A stretch of DNA of 64,000 bases from Allium sativum (GCA_030737875.1 CM060922.1:758395603-758459602), one strand, 5' to 3'; positions 11,500 to 24,234 are shown, counted from the stretch's first letter. Numbers and translations: made by a program. Notes: generated from the sequence alone by a model not told the origin.

Positions 11500-12754
11500 A
11501 GGGGGTGGCCGGGGCAAGCTGCCTGGTGCACCTGCTTGTCTCACCTGGTCTTGTTCTTGGGCTGGTTCTGGAAGCTTCCGAGATCTGATGGTCCTAATCT
11601 ATCCTAGGGTTAATCTAAGGGCCTAAAACTATCCTAATCTCTATAAAAACACCCCTAAGCCCCCCCCTAAACCCTCATAACTCACCCTCTCCACGAAGTG
11701 CTGCCCAAATGCAAAGTGATCATGGCCTCCATCTCAAATCCCTAGAGCCTATGCATTCAAATCGGGTTCAAATCAAAAGATGCAAGCTTGCTACACCAAA
11801 TAGAGGCCAAATCAACATTTCTATGCGAGTTTCATAATGGTTCTTCTTCAAAGGAGCCACCTTTCTTCGTCAAGATGATGCATGATCCCTTTCCTAAGCC
11901 TTGCCTATGTAAGTTCTAGCTACTTTTAGATGGAAACGGTAGTTTAGATAATGACATGGGATAAAATGAGGCTAAACATGATTATGCGAACCTATATGAA
12001 CCTTACCTTGCCTCTTGTGTTTATATTTATGATTTTAGGCCTTGTGAGTGACTTAATCATGCCTCTCATGCTATGCATAACCTAGTTTAACTTGCAAGTT
12101 TGGATCTTTATGCATGAAATGCTAGCATGAACCTTTAGGAACCATTTTACTTGTGAAACATTGGCTAAGGCAAGATTTTGAGGCTTATGCATGTTTATGA
12201 ACCCAAACCCCTTATGCTATCATGCAAGTTTGTGGCCAAATCCTTTATGAGATTATGCATGCTTGTGGCCAATCCCCTCTTTTAAGTTGTGCATGTTTAT
12301 GGCCAAACCCTTTTTGATAATATGCATGTTTGTGGCCAAATTCCCTTGTGACATTTGGTGTGTTTGTGGCCAAAACCCTTTTTATGACACTATGCATGTT
12401 CAAGGCCAATTTGTAGCCATAGTATTCCTACTATGTTGACTCGTCTATACTTACGTTGGAAACACGTTTTGGGGTTAGGTTAGACGAGCGTGAATATACA
12501 TGAGAAACTTAACTTGAAGTTCCATGAAATATGATGTGAAACATGATTTGGGTTAAATGGGTATAACATGACAACATGCAACATTGAATATAGCATGTAA
12601 GTTAACATGTAAATATGCAAAAACATGAGCTTGGGAATTTACCTATTAAGTTAGGTCTACCCATTGGGAATTTACCTATTAAGTTAGGTCTACCCAATTG
12701 CTTGAAAACTTGACTATGAACATGACACTGGACGAAACATGAAAGTGGCCAACT

Positions 12755-12949
12755 CGAGGTTGGGTTGAGTTTGCAACGTAAAACTACCCGGAACCGACCG
12801 GCCTAACTAGTAGTTGCAAACAATAGGACTCAATGTGAGAAGTTGGTCATGTTGTGCTTGAACCCGAGGTTAGACCAAGTTGTGGTGTAAATCTACCCGG
12901 ACCCGCCCGGCTTAACTAGTAACCACAACAAAGTCTAATGTGAGAGGTT
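12755..12949 (+). other. Paired stem-loop module in 3' LTR of element A
   Basis: Same two units and same pairing as in the 5' LTR. I saw no stem-disrupting change between the two LTR copies. Confidence 0.75.
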
Positions 12950-12963
12950 GGGGTGCATTAAAT

Positions 12964-13694
12964 AATTAATGCCACATAATAGGGTTAAGTTAATTTGATT
13001 AATGAGGCTTAACCAAATATGACATGGACAAACGGGTTAAGTAATTTGATTAGGCTAATGATACTTAACAAAACATGACAGGGTTGGGTAGGTTAAGTAA
13101 CTTGATTTGCCTAACGACACTTGACCATTTTTATACGACGAGGGGACGGGATTAAGTTAACCAACACTTAATCAATCCAACACGATAACTTGATAAGGTT
13201 AAGTAAATTTTCTTAATGACACTTAACCGTATAATACAGTTAATGGATGAGGTTAAGATTAGACTTAACTAATCTAAACATGGTAATCGGATGGGGTTAA
13301 GTTAAACACTTAACTAATTTAACACGATGATTTGATGAGGTTAAGTGACCTATACTTAACCAATCTAACTCGTTAATTTGATAAGGTTAAGTTAACCTAT
13401 ACTTAACCAATCTAACGTGAAAACATGATAAGGCTAAGTCATGAATCGTTTGAATGCGCTTGACCGATATGACTCGGTAATTTGACAAGGTCAAGTTAAT
13501 TTATATAATTAACCAATCTAAAATGATAATTAGACGAGGTTAAGTTATGGATTGCTTAATATACTTAGCCAACTTGACACATGGTTTGTAGGGTTAAGTC
13601 TTGGACTTGGATACTTAGCCAATTTTGACATGGTTTGTAGACGGGCTAAGTTATGAACTTAAGTGACACTTAACCCATTAGATAAACCCTAATT
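12964..13694 (+). repeat. GGTTAAG/CTTAACC inverted-repeat array, 3' LTR copy
   Basis: Second copy of the array described in the 5' LTR, with the same number and order of units. Confidence 0.75.
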
Positions 13695-15536
13695 CGGAGG
13701 ATTAGGTAAATAACCATAGTTAACAAGGATTATGGAAATAAGGCTAAGTGGTAAACCTTAGTTAAGGGAAACTAAGTAATAATTCTTAGTCAAGGAAATT
13801 TGGACCATTTCTTAGATGGATGAGTAACCCGATACGTTAGGTCAACGTTTAAGTATGCGTGTAGGAGCAGGCTATCTGATTTAGATAAAGGCTCCAACGA
13901 ACGGGGTAACGAAGCAGCGGCTTCGGGGAACGTGAGGATATTCTTGGGATCCCTCTGTGAGCTGCCAGGTCATTATACTAGGCTCACGAGAGGTTGAGGT
14001 CTGCGGTAGAAGAACCAAGAATATGCCTTGGTTGCTATGCGAGCGACCTAAAGACTGGGGTGGATAGCAGTGAGCCGACGAATACATAAGGTGCCCGAGA
14101 TAGCAAGTTCGTCGATCATCTACCATCTTGAGTCAAGCGTGTACGTGCGGAAAGGCAGGGAACACCCAACAGACCATAATTGCTATCTAATTATGGGTGA
14201 GGTAGGCCGTAGGATGTGGGCTGGCCGGAGTGTAGTTCTCATGCAAGACTTTCCCTTGTGTTGCCTTTCACTAGTTGAGGGAGGGGTCTCGTGGGACCAT
14301 AGCCACGTGTAGAAAAGCAGACCTTAGTATCTGCATCGGCAGATAAATCTAAAGCTCCCGACCGAGTCCTGTATTTCTTGGTTTGCCCTGTGATAGGACT
14401 CGGATGGCACGATGTGATACATGTGCATACAGTTATAGAAAAACGATTCACGATGAATGCGTGGGAAAAAGGGCGCGGTTGAGGGTTAGCGTAATCCCTA
14501 GTGGCCTAGGTGGTTTAACCCAAACCGAAATACGAAAGCGTGCAATAGGTAAGCGTAATCCCTAGTGGTGCTAGGTGGCGTAAGTCCTAGTAGTTCAAAC
14601 GATGATTCATATGGAAGAGCCTAGCTAGAGCAAGGGTGACAGTCCAAACGATTTCAAGGATAATACGACATGAGGAAGCCCGTACGAGGTACGGCAAAGG
14701 ACTGAACTTATATACATGGAAAGAAACATATGATTTGAGTAACCTATATATGCGATATATTAGGTTGACATGGACCATTACACGACTTTGAGTAAGGGAC
14801 ATTCATGGTTAACACATAACAAGGCTGGGATACTAGTACGAAGGGTGCAGAGCAAATATACATGTTAGAACTAGGAAGAATATACAATAGATACCTTGGG
14901 ATGTTAGACGGGGTAGATACCTTGGGATAATGTACTCGATAGAAATCTGACGATGTGATACCTTGACTTATCATAACACCGTAGTTTATCATGATACCTT
15001 AGTTTACCTTGCCGCAGTAGTTCAACCGGCTACCCTGGTTTATCTATCTTGTAGTTATCCTTATGTTTACTTTCAGTTTATGCATGTCATGTTACCTTTA
15101 CCTGTTTTTATACTGGAAGTAGATAGGACTTACTCAGTCTTTTTGACTGACCCGTTTTGTTCCGCCTCTTTTCTTCTGTTTCCCCCCCAGGTTTCAGGGA
15201 GGAAACAATGCTGTTTAGTTCGGACTTCTTCTGCTTGAAGGTCATCATGGATGGCTTGGACTTCTCTTGGCTATGGCTACTTTACTGTTTTACTTGGGGA
15301 ATAATTTATTAAAAAGTCTTTATGCTTCTTTACTGTTGCAAGACAGGTTTTGATGTACTCTGATGTAAAAAGGCTTTAGACCTTATTTATTCATGTTATG
15401 AAAGTTTGATTTTACTTCCGCTATTTATATATGTTCTGTCTTGTGATATTTCTGTGCATGTTTACCAATAATGCCCCTCTAAAGCTAGTGCATTCCTTTG
15501 CGAGTGACCCTAGCGGAGGCGGGGTGTTACAGTAGC

Positions 15537-16688
15537 ATAGCCTTGTGTAGCGTTAATTCGCGAGTCTCACACCCCGGTGTGAACCAGAAACGGGAGAGGA
15601 CATCAGGGAGGACATGCGTTTCCTTCTAGATAGGAGTGCAGTCTGAGTTTTGCACGCCCAGATGCTTTACTTATGTGGATGATGGATAGCGAGGTGCCTC
15701 GAATATATTTGCACTGCGGGGCCGATGAATGGTATGGTCTTTATACAGACCAATTTTATGCCCCATAGGGCGGGGAAATGTAGTGTTCAGGCATTTTAAT
15801 CCACATCGAATGGACCGGGCCTGACAATCCAGGGGCCCACCTGAGTCTGGGCCCTGAGACATGGTAGGCTAGATTGTCTCGAAGCGGTAAGGACGATCCA
15901 TTGCCTTGGTTCACAGACGGAAATCAATCTTCCAATACGCGACATTTTAGTTTTGATTGTAGAGCCTAGTATGGCGACATAGTGGGATGGGGCACTATGC
16001 CGTCTATGATTGATACATTTATATTTGAGGTTGTTTTCATACACTTTACAATATAATAGCATCAAAATGATTTGTTTTAAATGTACCAAGCATGTTTGGG
16101 TATTATAAGGGAAAACTCTATCCTCCGGCTTGCGTTGCATTGTGTGATGGGACCTGAGTCTTATAATAGCTTCATTTTTTCAAAAAGCATTGTGCTGTTT
16201 GTTTTATGCACTGGTATTCTTGGGAGGAAACCTGTTCCATGTTATAAGGCGTAGTCCCTTGATTTACTCCATTTTAAAGTAAAGTTTTAAATAACTGCTT
16301 TAGTTCTCACACCAGTCACATGACTAACCTGGAGTTTATTGTTTTAACCTAAACTCTGGGTGCCCCTATTTTCCACACGAGCAGCTAGTAGTTTTGGTTT
16401 TGCAGATTTATATTCACAGGATCTTGGTTCACAGCTGGAGTGATATCCGGAAAGCTCTGTATCCGTGTATCTCTTTCAGTTGTGTTTTGTATTATTTTCC
16501 GCTGCATTGTAATTTGTAAATCTCTGATATTCAACGAATGTATATTGTTGATTCATACTCTATATATTCTGGTACTCTGATGTAAATTGTTGTAAGAAGG
16601 AATGAAATGTTCTTCTGTTTGTGTTCTGATTCTTCTTATTCTCAACTCAATCCGGGCTTTCCTTTACGGGGAAGTTCGGGTCGTCACA
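15537..16688 (+). repeat. Right part of LTR family F, ending GGGTCGTCACA
   Basis: Continues the sequence broken by element A (TSD GTAGC just before). Towards the end it has the landmarks of a plant Ty3 LTR 3' portion: TTTTCCGCTGCATTG near 16497, an AATGAAATG poly(A)-like signal near 16601, and a GGGGAAGTTCGGGTCGTCACA-type terminus at 16688. The orientation (+) is inferred from these signals. No primer site follows at 16689, so this is a 3' LTR or solo LTR. The next bases ATCAT would be the TSD, but the other end is outside the window. Confidence 0.55.
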
Positions 16689-17590
16689 ATCATACAAACA
16701 TGAACAATCCATAAACGTAGCATAAACATATATAAAAATAAGATCTAACATGATTTGGATCTAAATATATGAATAAACATGATTAATCTAACAATTATCT
16801 AGTTAATATTAGGTTTCCTAGGGTTTCTAAATATGAGTTAAGCATATATGATCAGATCTGAGGTGATAATGAAACATATGAATATGATCCTAATTTACTC
16901 ATACAATCAGTAGTTTCTGTGTGAGATATATCTATCACTCACTAATTTCTATATCTGATGCAAACCTGATGAAGTCAAATGTGGACAGCAATGAAAACCC
17001 CCAAATATGATGTAATATAATGTGATTTAATCCTCTTTTAATGATTATCTATTCTTCCTTGATGATGATTTATCTTCTAGATGCAATCTACGATGAATTT
17101 GATTGAAAAGAATGGAGAAATAGGGTTTCAAGTTGAACCGGAGAATCAAAGACGCCCAACCTGAAGTTTAGAATGAAGAGAGTACCCTAGTTCTCTCCCT
17201 AAGTCCCCTTATTTATATCTGAAGGTCACCATCCTAATGGGCTTGCCTAACCAGCCCATTAGCCGCTGACCAGTCTGTCTAACCAACAGTCGAAACTTAA
17301 AACAACGATTCCTTCCAAACCATTGAACCAAATCCTTCATGTGACTACTCTATGAAATCATAAACAACCAATCTGATCTAATGGAATCAGTCTGCACACC
17401 TGATTTGATTCCTATCAAAGGTTATAGCCCAAACAGTTAACTCAAGGAAAACATGGTCATACTTGAATTCGGTAAAAACCATGGACATGTCTCACATCCC
17501 TATGAACAACATATCAAAATTTGAGAATGATCTAATCACCAGGGAATAAATATAATTATTTTACGATCAGTCGATACATAAAATACGGGT
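16689..17590 (-). other. Unassigned block with minus-strand promoter-like sequence
   Basis: No coding frame. Read on the minus strand it has ATATAAATAAGGGGACTTAG near 17200-17220, followed by a CT-rich leader and sequence such as ACTTGAAACCCTATTTCTCC. That layout is typical of the R/U5 start of Copia-type LTRs or of an ordinary gene leader. It does not align by eye with the matching part of the E 3' LTR, so it is not simply a missing piece of element E. It could be a truncated minus-strand LTR cut by family F. Confidence 0.3.
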
Positions 17591-17599
17591 CATTAAAAG

Positions 17600-18004
17600 A
17601 TTGATCCATGTACTATTTTATTATAATTCTTGGTCAGACCGAGCTTATTTCCATGTTTTCTTCTATCGGATGTGGAGCTCATAGAGTAGAGTTTGAAGTT
17701 TTCCTGTGTTACTATTTTATTTCCGTTGTATTTTATTTTACCTATCAGCATTTGTAAGGTTAAAATTTTATAACTATCCAACTTATAGGATTTGTATCTT
17801 GGAGTGACAGTTTATCTGTCGTTATTATTATATATTGTCATTTATGTTGTGAGATTCTGTGTCTTTTTCATTCTTTTCTTTTTCTTTTTTTCTTTTACTT
17901 TTTACCTTAATAGTTTACGTTTTCGACGATTGGATGTTCGACGTTAAATTACAGTGGTCGTATTTAGTGTTCACTTTCGATGGTCGGGAAGGTAAGACTT
18001 TACA
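17600..18004 (+). repeat. 3' terminal fragment of the 5' LTR of element E
   Basis: Aligns with 59270-59708. Shared landmarks include GGAGCTCATAGAGTAGAGTT, TATCAGCATTTGTAAGGT and TTGGAGTGACAGTT. It ends ACTTTACA immediately before the primer site. A full LTR would be about 4.2 kb; similarity stops near 17600, where a deletion or insertion junction must lie. Confidence 0.8.
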
Positions 18005-18016
18005 TGGTATCAAAGC
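18005..18016 (+). other. Primer-binding site of element E
   Basis: TGGTATCAAAGC, initiator tRNA-Met type with one difference from the sites of A and C, directly abutting the LTR end. Confidence 0.85.
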
Positions 18017-19130
18017 TGAAGGTTAGGCGAGAATATTGGCTTTGTGGGGAGTAATTCATCAAGAATGGGTAAGCAAGACCCTGAGATGAGTTTGAGAGTA
18101 TATTTAAATACGAAAGCGTATTTGTTAGAGTTATAAAAATGTATTGTGTTGATTAGTTTGTTGAGTTGTTTATAAATTTTGGTCGAGACGTGGGATGCTA
18201 CAGTGTCAATAGGGATTTCTAAACACTTGAACAAGGGAAGTAGACACAATATTGATTTCTGAATATTTGGTAAATGAAATATTTTACATAGGATATATTT
18301 TGTACATAAAGAAATAATTCTTCTAAACTATATAGTTATATATACATATTGTTTTTTTATAACGATAATATTAAATTATTATCACTATTGTTCGATTGGT
18401 CATGCTAAAATAGTTTAGGAGCATTGATTATTATATGTAAATTATTGATTGATGTTCTATTAATTTATGAACATTTATTGATAGTCAAGTGTATTGAAAT
18501 CGAATGTCGTGTGAAATAAGTTTTACAGATTGATCATAAGGTGTTTGATATAAGTATTAAGTTAAAAATAAAAATTTAATAGAAGATTGATTAATATAAT
18601 CTAAATGGCAAACTGAACATTCAAAAGGAAAAAAAGCTTGAGAAAAATTTATTTGAGTGTAAGTTGATTATATGTAAGAAGGAAATTAAGTAAGTACAAT
18701 AGTGAAATATATTTTGAAAATAGTTTAGGTTAAAATAATCCCAATGTTTTTTAAAATGATTTCAAAAGGATTTATTTAAAATCGAAATAGTAGTTTTGCT
18801 TTTTTTTTGAAGTTTAGATATTTCAAAATTTCAAGTTTCCTCAAAAGAAATTGTTTTGAATTAAAATACATTTGTAAAAATGAGTTCATAATTAGAAATT
18901 TTAAATCATAGATTGGTAAAAACATCTACGTTTAATAAATCAATTGATGTTGTTTGGGCTAATCCATAGATGACTTTTCTTCAAACACCCTAAAAAATAC
19001 GTCGAAGGGTTGACTCGGCGAGAAAAATCCATATTTTGTTTAAGTATCTATTTGAGTTTGGGATTGAAATAAATAAACTATTAAGTAAAGATCAAATGTG
19101 GTGCTATATATATATTCTTTGAAATTCAAA
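18017..19130 (+). other. Element E leader/internal remnant, non-coding
   Basis: AT-rich, many stops in all frames, no domain. It begins with a GAAGGTTAGGCGAGAATA leader after the primer site. Nothing else supportable is seen. Confidence 0.5.
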
Positions 19131-19507
19131 GAGTATTAAACGGAGTTGAATTGCTTTGTGGTGGAAGCGGATACGAAATTCATGGGTCTCGAACTTGATT
19201 GGTTTCGTGTCCTCAAGGGATCGATTGAGAAGGAGAGGAGGCGAAGGGGAGAGAAGACGAAACAACTAAATCGAAGATAATGTTTTGCATCTCGAAGCTA
19301 TGGGGAGATACGAAATTCCAACTTCGTATCCAATGGTCGTTGAGGGGATGCGAAGCAATCGTTTTGCGTTCCCGAGAGGAGGGATGTGGTACTCAAATTT
19401 GGCATCCCAAGAGGGGATACGAAATCATGATTTCGCGTTGACCTAGGATGTCGGAGTTCACTAAGCCCTAGGATGAGAATTTCGCATCCCTGGGACTTAG
19501 GGAATTC
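19131..19507 (-). repeat. GATACGAAAT-rich block, left of element C (probable Tat LTR U3 piece)
   Basis: Repeated words GATACGAAAT, GATGCGAA and TTTCGCATCCC. The block continues at 31065-31230 once element C is removed (TSD AATTC joins them). The same words fill the U3 of the right Tat LTR (49040-49400) and of the LTR at 60450-61690, so I assign this to the Tat 3' LTR. The U5 side expected to its left is not recognisable. An alternative is that it belongs to element E. Confidence 0.45.
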
Positions 19508-21774
19508 CGTAACAACCCGAATTCCGACGGACCGATTTTTTTTTCAAAAACTCAATCCATCAAAACCCGAGTTGGTTGCTCTGGTATCCCGCAGAAAAGA
19601 CAAAGACAAGAAATATGTCAGAGTTCGAAAAACACCTCACAGCGGAAGGAATAAAATATAATAATTATAAACATAGCTTTACCTTAATTACAATACTGCT
19701 AAATCAGTATCTTCAAAGCTATAAGTCTCTGTCATGAATCTAACCTGCGAATGTTATGAGGAGGGGGTCAAAACATAAGTTCTATGTGAACGAGTTTAAA
19801 CTACACTTCTTGAATAATCCTACATATATTGTTCAATTCCGTTTTATTATTTATTAGGTTATTTGTGTCGTTAGCGCTCAAGGCTTACACACACATCGCA
19901 TCCATCTACTCCTAGTAGATTAACCTAATATAATGTATATGTAGCTACCCCCAAACTGAGGTACACCCCATGGTACCCCACTCGCATGGTCCCCACCGTA
20001 TCCTCGCAGTGATATATGCAGTCCCCCGTCCTATGTCATAGTAATGTATATTCCTCTTATATATATAATACGACACTACACCCACATAGGATCACTCTAA
20101 TTTGACTGTCGTTATCGAATAATGCCCACCAGTCTATGATACACCACCCAGAGCAGACATGGTTATATCTAGACTCTTCCACGTAAGTATTCTCTATCGT
20201 ATTCGATATCTAACCTGCACACCCATCGTGTGTGCGTGCCCGAGTTTCGTGGCAGGGCTACACAAGAAACACGGAACTCGGTCGGGAGTTTTCCTTATAT
20301 TTGTGCAAGGCCCGCCTTTAAGAGCCTCCCACACAAATATCCCGAGGGTCTGTTTTCTATGGTGGCTATGGCCCCACCTCGGCCCCTCCCATAACAAATA
20401 AAGACTATGAGAGCTAAGCGACAAGCCCCTAAGCAACCAATCTAAACATCTATGTGGCATCTCCCCTCAACCACCGTCCCGCGATAGTGAATGGTTAATG
20501 GTATATTGGCTCTAGCTCTAGTCTTTCAGCATCCTACTGGCTGTGGTAACAGACACTCGACGACCTACTATCCTTCTTGGTCCTGACCCTCCACCTCCGT
20601 TGAGGCAGCCGTCAAATCACCTTTTCCGTCACCGCGAACAGCATTCTGACTGCCCAGCTATTCTTGCAGTCAAGGCCCACCCACCTAGTAGTTATGCACA
20701 GACCCAACCTCTGCGGGCACAGCCTGAAACATCTTCCACCAAACAGAGGACTATTAGGAGCATCTTTAACGTCTCAAGAAGCCATATGCTTCCCCTTCCA
20801 GTCCGTTGGAGCCACCAAAATAACGAATGTGCGCTCCCCTCGTGTCTTATGACACCGTGATGATTTACCTTATTGGGTTATTCATCCTACAACGTACGGA
20901 TTGCCCCAAGCGCCTTGATTTTATATGTCATTAGACCCTACGTCTAATCAATTCTTACGCGCTTTTGTTACCTCGTCAGTTTTTCTTATTTAACTTGGTT
21001 ATTCTTATTCATATTGACTTCCTTTTCAAGTTTAACAAGTTACCCTCGCTTATTAATGCAATTTATACTTAACCCATTTAAGTCCATTAATAAGACCACA
21101 ACATGTTGTTTTCCAACCTCATAAATTATTCCCTTTTAGGGTTACAACAACATGTTAAACATAATTCATAATTATGTATGTCTTATCCACATATATACTG
21201 ATTAGGAGAATAATCCCCTAAACACCAGCCCCGAAGACCGAAATCAACATCAGACTGGCACCTAGAGAATTACTCAACCCAACCAACATATATGATTCTA
21301 ATTTACTTCTTTTCCATTCATATAACTTATATCATTTTAAATTTCACACTTCTCCTTCCCAAACTACTTAATTTATAATTAAGTATATCTTCACATATAA
21401 GTTACCTTATTTTCCTCTATCGTTTCTTATAACTTACCTTATCCCATAAGTTATACTTTCCACTTGTCCCTAGGACAAGTCTAACCTATTATCCTTCCTT
21501 TTCTTATTCAAATTCATTCATAATAGGTTATTTGCCATTCCCCACTTTTGTCATTAATTTAGATTTACTTAACCCTTTCCATTTATTTAACCCGTCACCT
21601 AAACTTTACCCAATTCAATTAATTTGTGATGCCATAACGAGTCCCCTTTGGTTAAGCATTATTTATTTATGTCTTACATGTCGCCCATGTCCCACTTAAC
21701 CTCTTTTATTATTGTTTACATGTTTTACACATGTTTTACTGCGGTTAATTCCACCTTAGTCGTATCTTACTACA

Positions 21775-21890
21775 GTCAAGTCCACATTTACATGTTTTAC
21801 ATGTCTTGTCTTACTACGGTTAAGTCCATATTTACATGTTTTACATGTCTTGTCTTACTACGGTTAAGTCCATATTTACATGTCATATTT
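21775..21890. repeat. ~44-bp tandem repeat in C left LTR
   Basis: About 2.5 copies of a unit containing TTTACATGTTTTACATGTC and CTACGGTTAAGTCC. The right LTR carries a matching array at about 28170-28290. Confidence 0.75.
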
Positions 21891-21989
21891 TACATGTCAC
21901 CCACTTAACCCTCTAACCATACCCATGTCACCCACATGTCTTACTATGGTTAGTATTCCTTAATTCATTCATTATGACGAACGGTGCAT

Positions 21990-22206
21990 GACCTCCCACA
22001 TTAGACCGAACACTTTGTGGCTGCTGGATTTGCCGGGCGGTTCCGGACAGTTTTACACCACAAAGCGGGTCTAACCTCGTGTCACCAACCATTACACCTA
22101 CAATTCATGCCTTTGACCTCTCACATTAGACGTCCAATTGTGGATGTTGGATTTGTCGGGCGGTTCCGGGCAGTCTTACACCATAATTGCGCCTAACCTC
22201 GTGTCA
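21990..22206 (-). other. Paired stem-loop module in C left LTR
   Basis: Plus-strand reading. Unit 1 pairs TTAGAC with GTCTAA and TTGTGG with CCACAA. Unit 2 starts TTAGAC and ends CTAACCTCGTGTCA, with AATTGTGG against CCATAATT (one mismatch). Loops contain GCCGGGCGGTTCCGG or close variants. The orientation is reversed relative to A and B, in step with the element. Confidence 0.7.
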
Positions 22207-23196
22207 ATGGTTCATTAACATCGTATTTTACCCAAATCCCGATTTTCATGTTATGTGTTTCCAATTCAACATATAGTCATGTTTACAATTTTACCTATTC
22301 TAACTTGTCACTAATTACATATTAATTAGCCTTAATTACAAATTTCCAATTATAGGCAATTTCATCAATTCCACGTAATCCATACCCAAATATGCCAATT
22401 TCTTTTACATTCCAATTATCCAAAATATCCAATAATACTCAATTTTATAAAATCAATATTTTTCCAATATATTTCCCAACGTTCCCATGTTCATACATAT
22501 AACCTAATTCACCTTTTAGGCTTATCTTACCAATAAATTTCACCAATCCATGATATCCAATTACATGTTGTTAATATTAAATTGTACTAATTCCATATCC
22601 AATTTCAATCATGCCAAACTACATAAATTTAAAATTACCATACAATTATGTCCATAATTCTATTCAAATCATGCATAAATCCTTCCAACCCATATTATGC
22701 CCAAACAACCCCTTTTTTCCGTTTTACTTTCTCGTTCTCGTTTATAACGCATAAATTCATGATAAATGTAGGCTCGAGATAGCCTAGCTATAAAAATAAA
22801 AAGGGGAAAGAATAAAAAGGAGAGAACTCATTCATAAGCATAAATGAAATAACTGATCTTATTAAATTATCATTATATTCATTATGCGGAATGGAAAATG
22901 ATAGAAGTACTATTATATAACAACTATATTTTAAACCACTCACTTGACTGGATTGGAGAAATAAACAATTGGTTGTTGAGGTAGAACATTGGTTTAGGCT
23001 TCCTATTGATTATTGACGCAGAACGTGAATTGTTGTTGAATAAATTTGCTACTGGATTTGATTAAACTCCAAAATTGATGAAGAACTTGCAATTTAATTT
23101 AGAGTTTAGAGGCGGCGGCTATGTTGGGTTAAAGTTTGGTGGCATGGAGGCGTCTTATAAGAGATAGAATGATTTTAGGGTTAGGTTAGGTGTTCT

Positions 23197-23203
23197 TTTA
23201 TAG
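23197..23203 (-). promoter_or_regulatory. TATA box of C left LTR
   Basis: TATAAAA on the minus strand with CCTATAAAAGAACACC context, ~1.45 kb into the LTR. The right LTR has the same word at 29592-29598. Confidence 0.55.
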
Positions 23204-24161
23204 GTGGGTTAGAGCAACTAGGACCTTAGGATTAAATAAAAACTCCTAGAAAAGAACCATCCAGAACAACCCTTTTCACACTTAGTGCTCCTTTAAATAA
23301 AATAAAATAAAATAAAATAAAGAAACCGCTTTATTTCTTTCTAATTAATGCATTACATACTATTTTTAACGTATAGCAACCTCTTTCCTTCATGCATTCA
23401 ATTATTTTTTTATTTTTTTATTTATTTGCACTTATGTGTGAACCTTTATTTGCTATATTCTTCTCCTAATCAATTAATTGATATCTTTCTCTTTTTGTCT
23501 ACTCTTTTTGAAAAGAAACTGCATGTCCTTAAACCATTTTATTTTATTCATTCACATCTAATCACATGTGCATGCGTCTTTGATTTGAATGTTATTTAAT
23601 AACATTAACCTTCCTCCAATTGTGGCTTGCTTATGGCCTTATTAGTTTACTTTTTAATCGTTTAAATTTCAAAAGTTGATCCCCTTCACATTTAATTGCT
23701 CCATTTTAATGTTCACAACCTTTTTCTATGCAAGCTTTAATTGCACATTTGACATGTTTTGCATTCAATATTCTTTTTCTTTTATTTGCGTCACATTAAT
23801 TTATTTTTATTCAGGTTCGTGCATCACCCATTTATTTAATGCAATGATTTCACATATCCTCTTTCCTTTATTGCATTAATTTCAAATAACATGTTTACAT
23901 ATATGTCCCCTTCTTGTTTGTCTCTATGTTCGCGCGCAACTTCAAATTTGAATCATGTTCATACGCATCCATCTCTTATGCGTATACTAATTTTTATATG
24001 CGAACAATTGTCTATTTTATTTGGAAATTATCTTCCTTAATCAATTAATGGTTTATTTCCATTCTTTCAATTAAACCTCTAATTAACTTATCCCCTTTCG
24101 CACTAAACCAATTTGCTAAGCCACTATTTAGCTGCTCCTTAAAACAAAACAAAAAATGTAT

Positions 24162-24234
24162 GGCATTGGTGGGGATTGAACTCACAACCTCTTATGTACA
24201 AGTCTCGTGTATTAACCAAATGAGCTACGAAGTC
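24162..24234 (-). other. tRNA-like sequence in C left LTR (not a functional tRNA)
   Basis: On the minus strand a 73-base stretch has an A-box-like TAGCTCATTTGG and a B-box-like GAGTTCAATCC at tRNA spacing. GTGAG and CCCAC could form four of five T-stem pairs. The acceptor arms (GACTTCG and CAATGCC) do not pair, so it is not a tRNA gene. It resembles the tRNA-derived head of a SINE or a captured tRNA copy. An A-rich run follows, as in a retroposed sequence. The same 73-mer is at 30561-30633 in the right LTR. Confidence 0.6.

Larger units (their letters stand above)
1585..15531 (+). mobile_element. Element A: Tekay/Del-like Ty3 LTR retrotransposon, pol-deficient
   Basis: A complete LTR retrotransposon by structure. 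Two LTRs (1585-5947 and 11168-15531) start TGTAACAACC and end GGTGTTACA. The TSD is GTAGC on both sides (1580-1584, 15532-15536). A primer-binding site for initiator tRNA-Met lies 2 bases after the 5' LTR, and a polypurine tract abuts the 3' LTR. The pol 3' end motif TTTCGGGGACGAAATC followed by a purine tract is typical of the Tekay/Del chromovirus group (family knowledge). Excluding solo LTR B, only about 2 kb of internal sequence remains. It has a protease-like relic and an integrase-like scrap, and no reverse transcriptase. The LTRs show roughly 20 differences by eye over 4363 bp, implying recent insertion despite the gutted interior. Confidence 0.93.
11168..15531 (+). repeat. 3' LTR of element A
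   Basis: 4364 bp, collinear with 1585-5947 (offset 9583, then 9584 after one extra C in a C-tract). It contains the U3 box (11244-11322), a GTCGAC cluster with one decayed copy GTCAAC (11425-11499), a TATA box (11642-11649), the paired stem-loop module (12755-12949) and the inverted-repeat array (12964-13694). It is followed by the TSD GTAGC. Most of the ~20 differences from the 5' LTR are single substitutions, many C/T or G/A. Confidence 0.95.

Noticed and set aside
20159..20860. Frames of 80-105 codons shared with 26579-27280
   Set aside because: Corresponding positions in the two C LTRs, with substitutions and frame differences and no conserved protein pattern.
24162..24234. Functional tRNA gene
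   Set aside because: A and B box words are present but the acceptor stem does not pair and the anticodon stem is poor. Kept only as a tRNA-like sequence.
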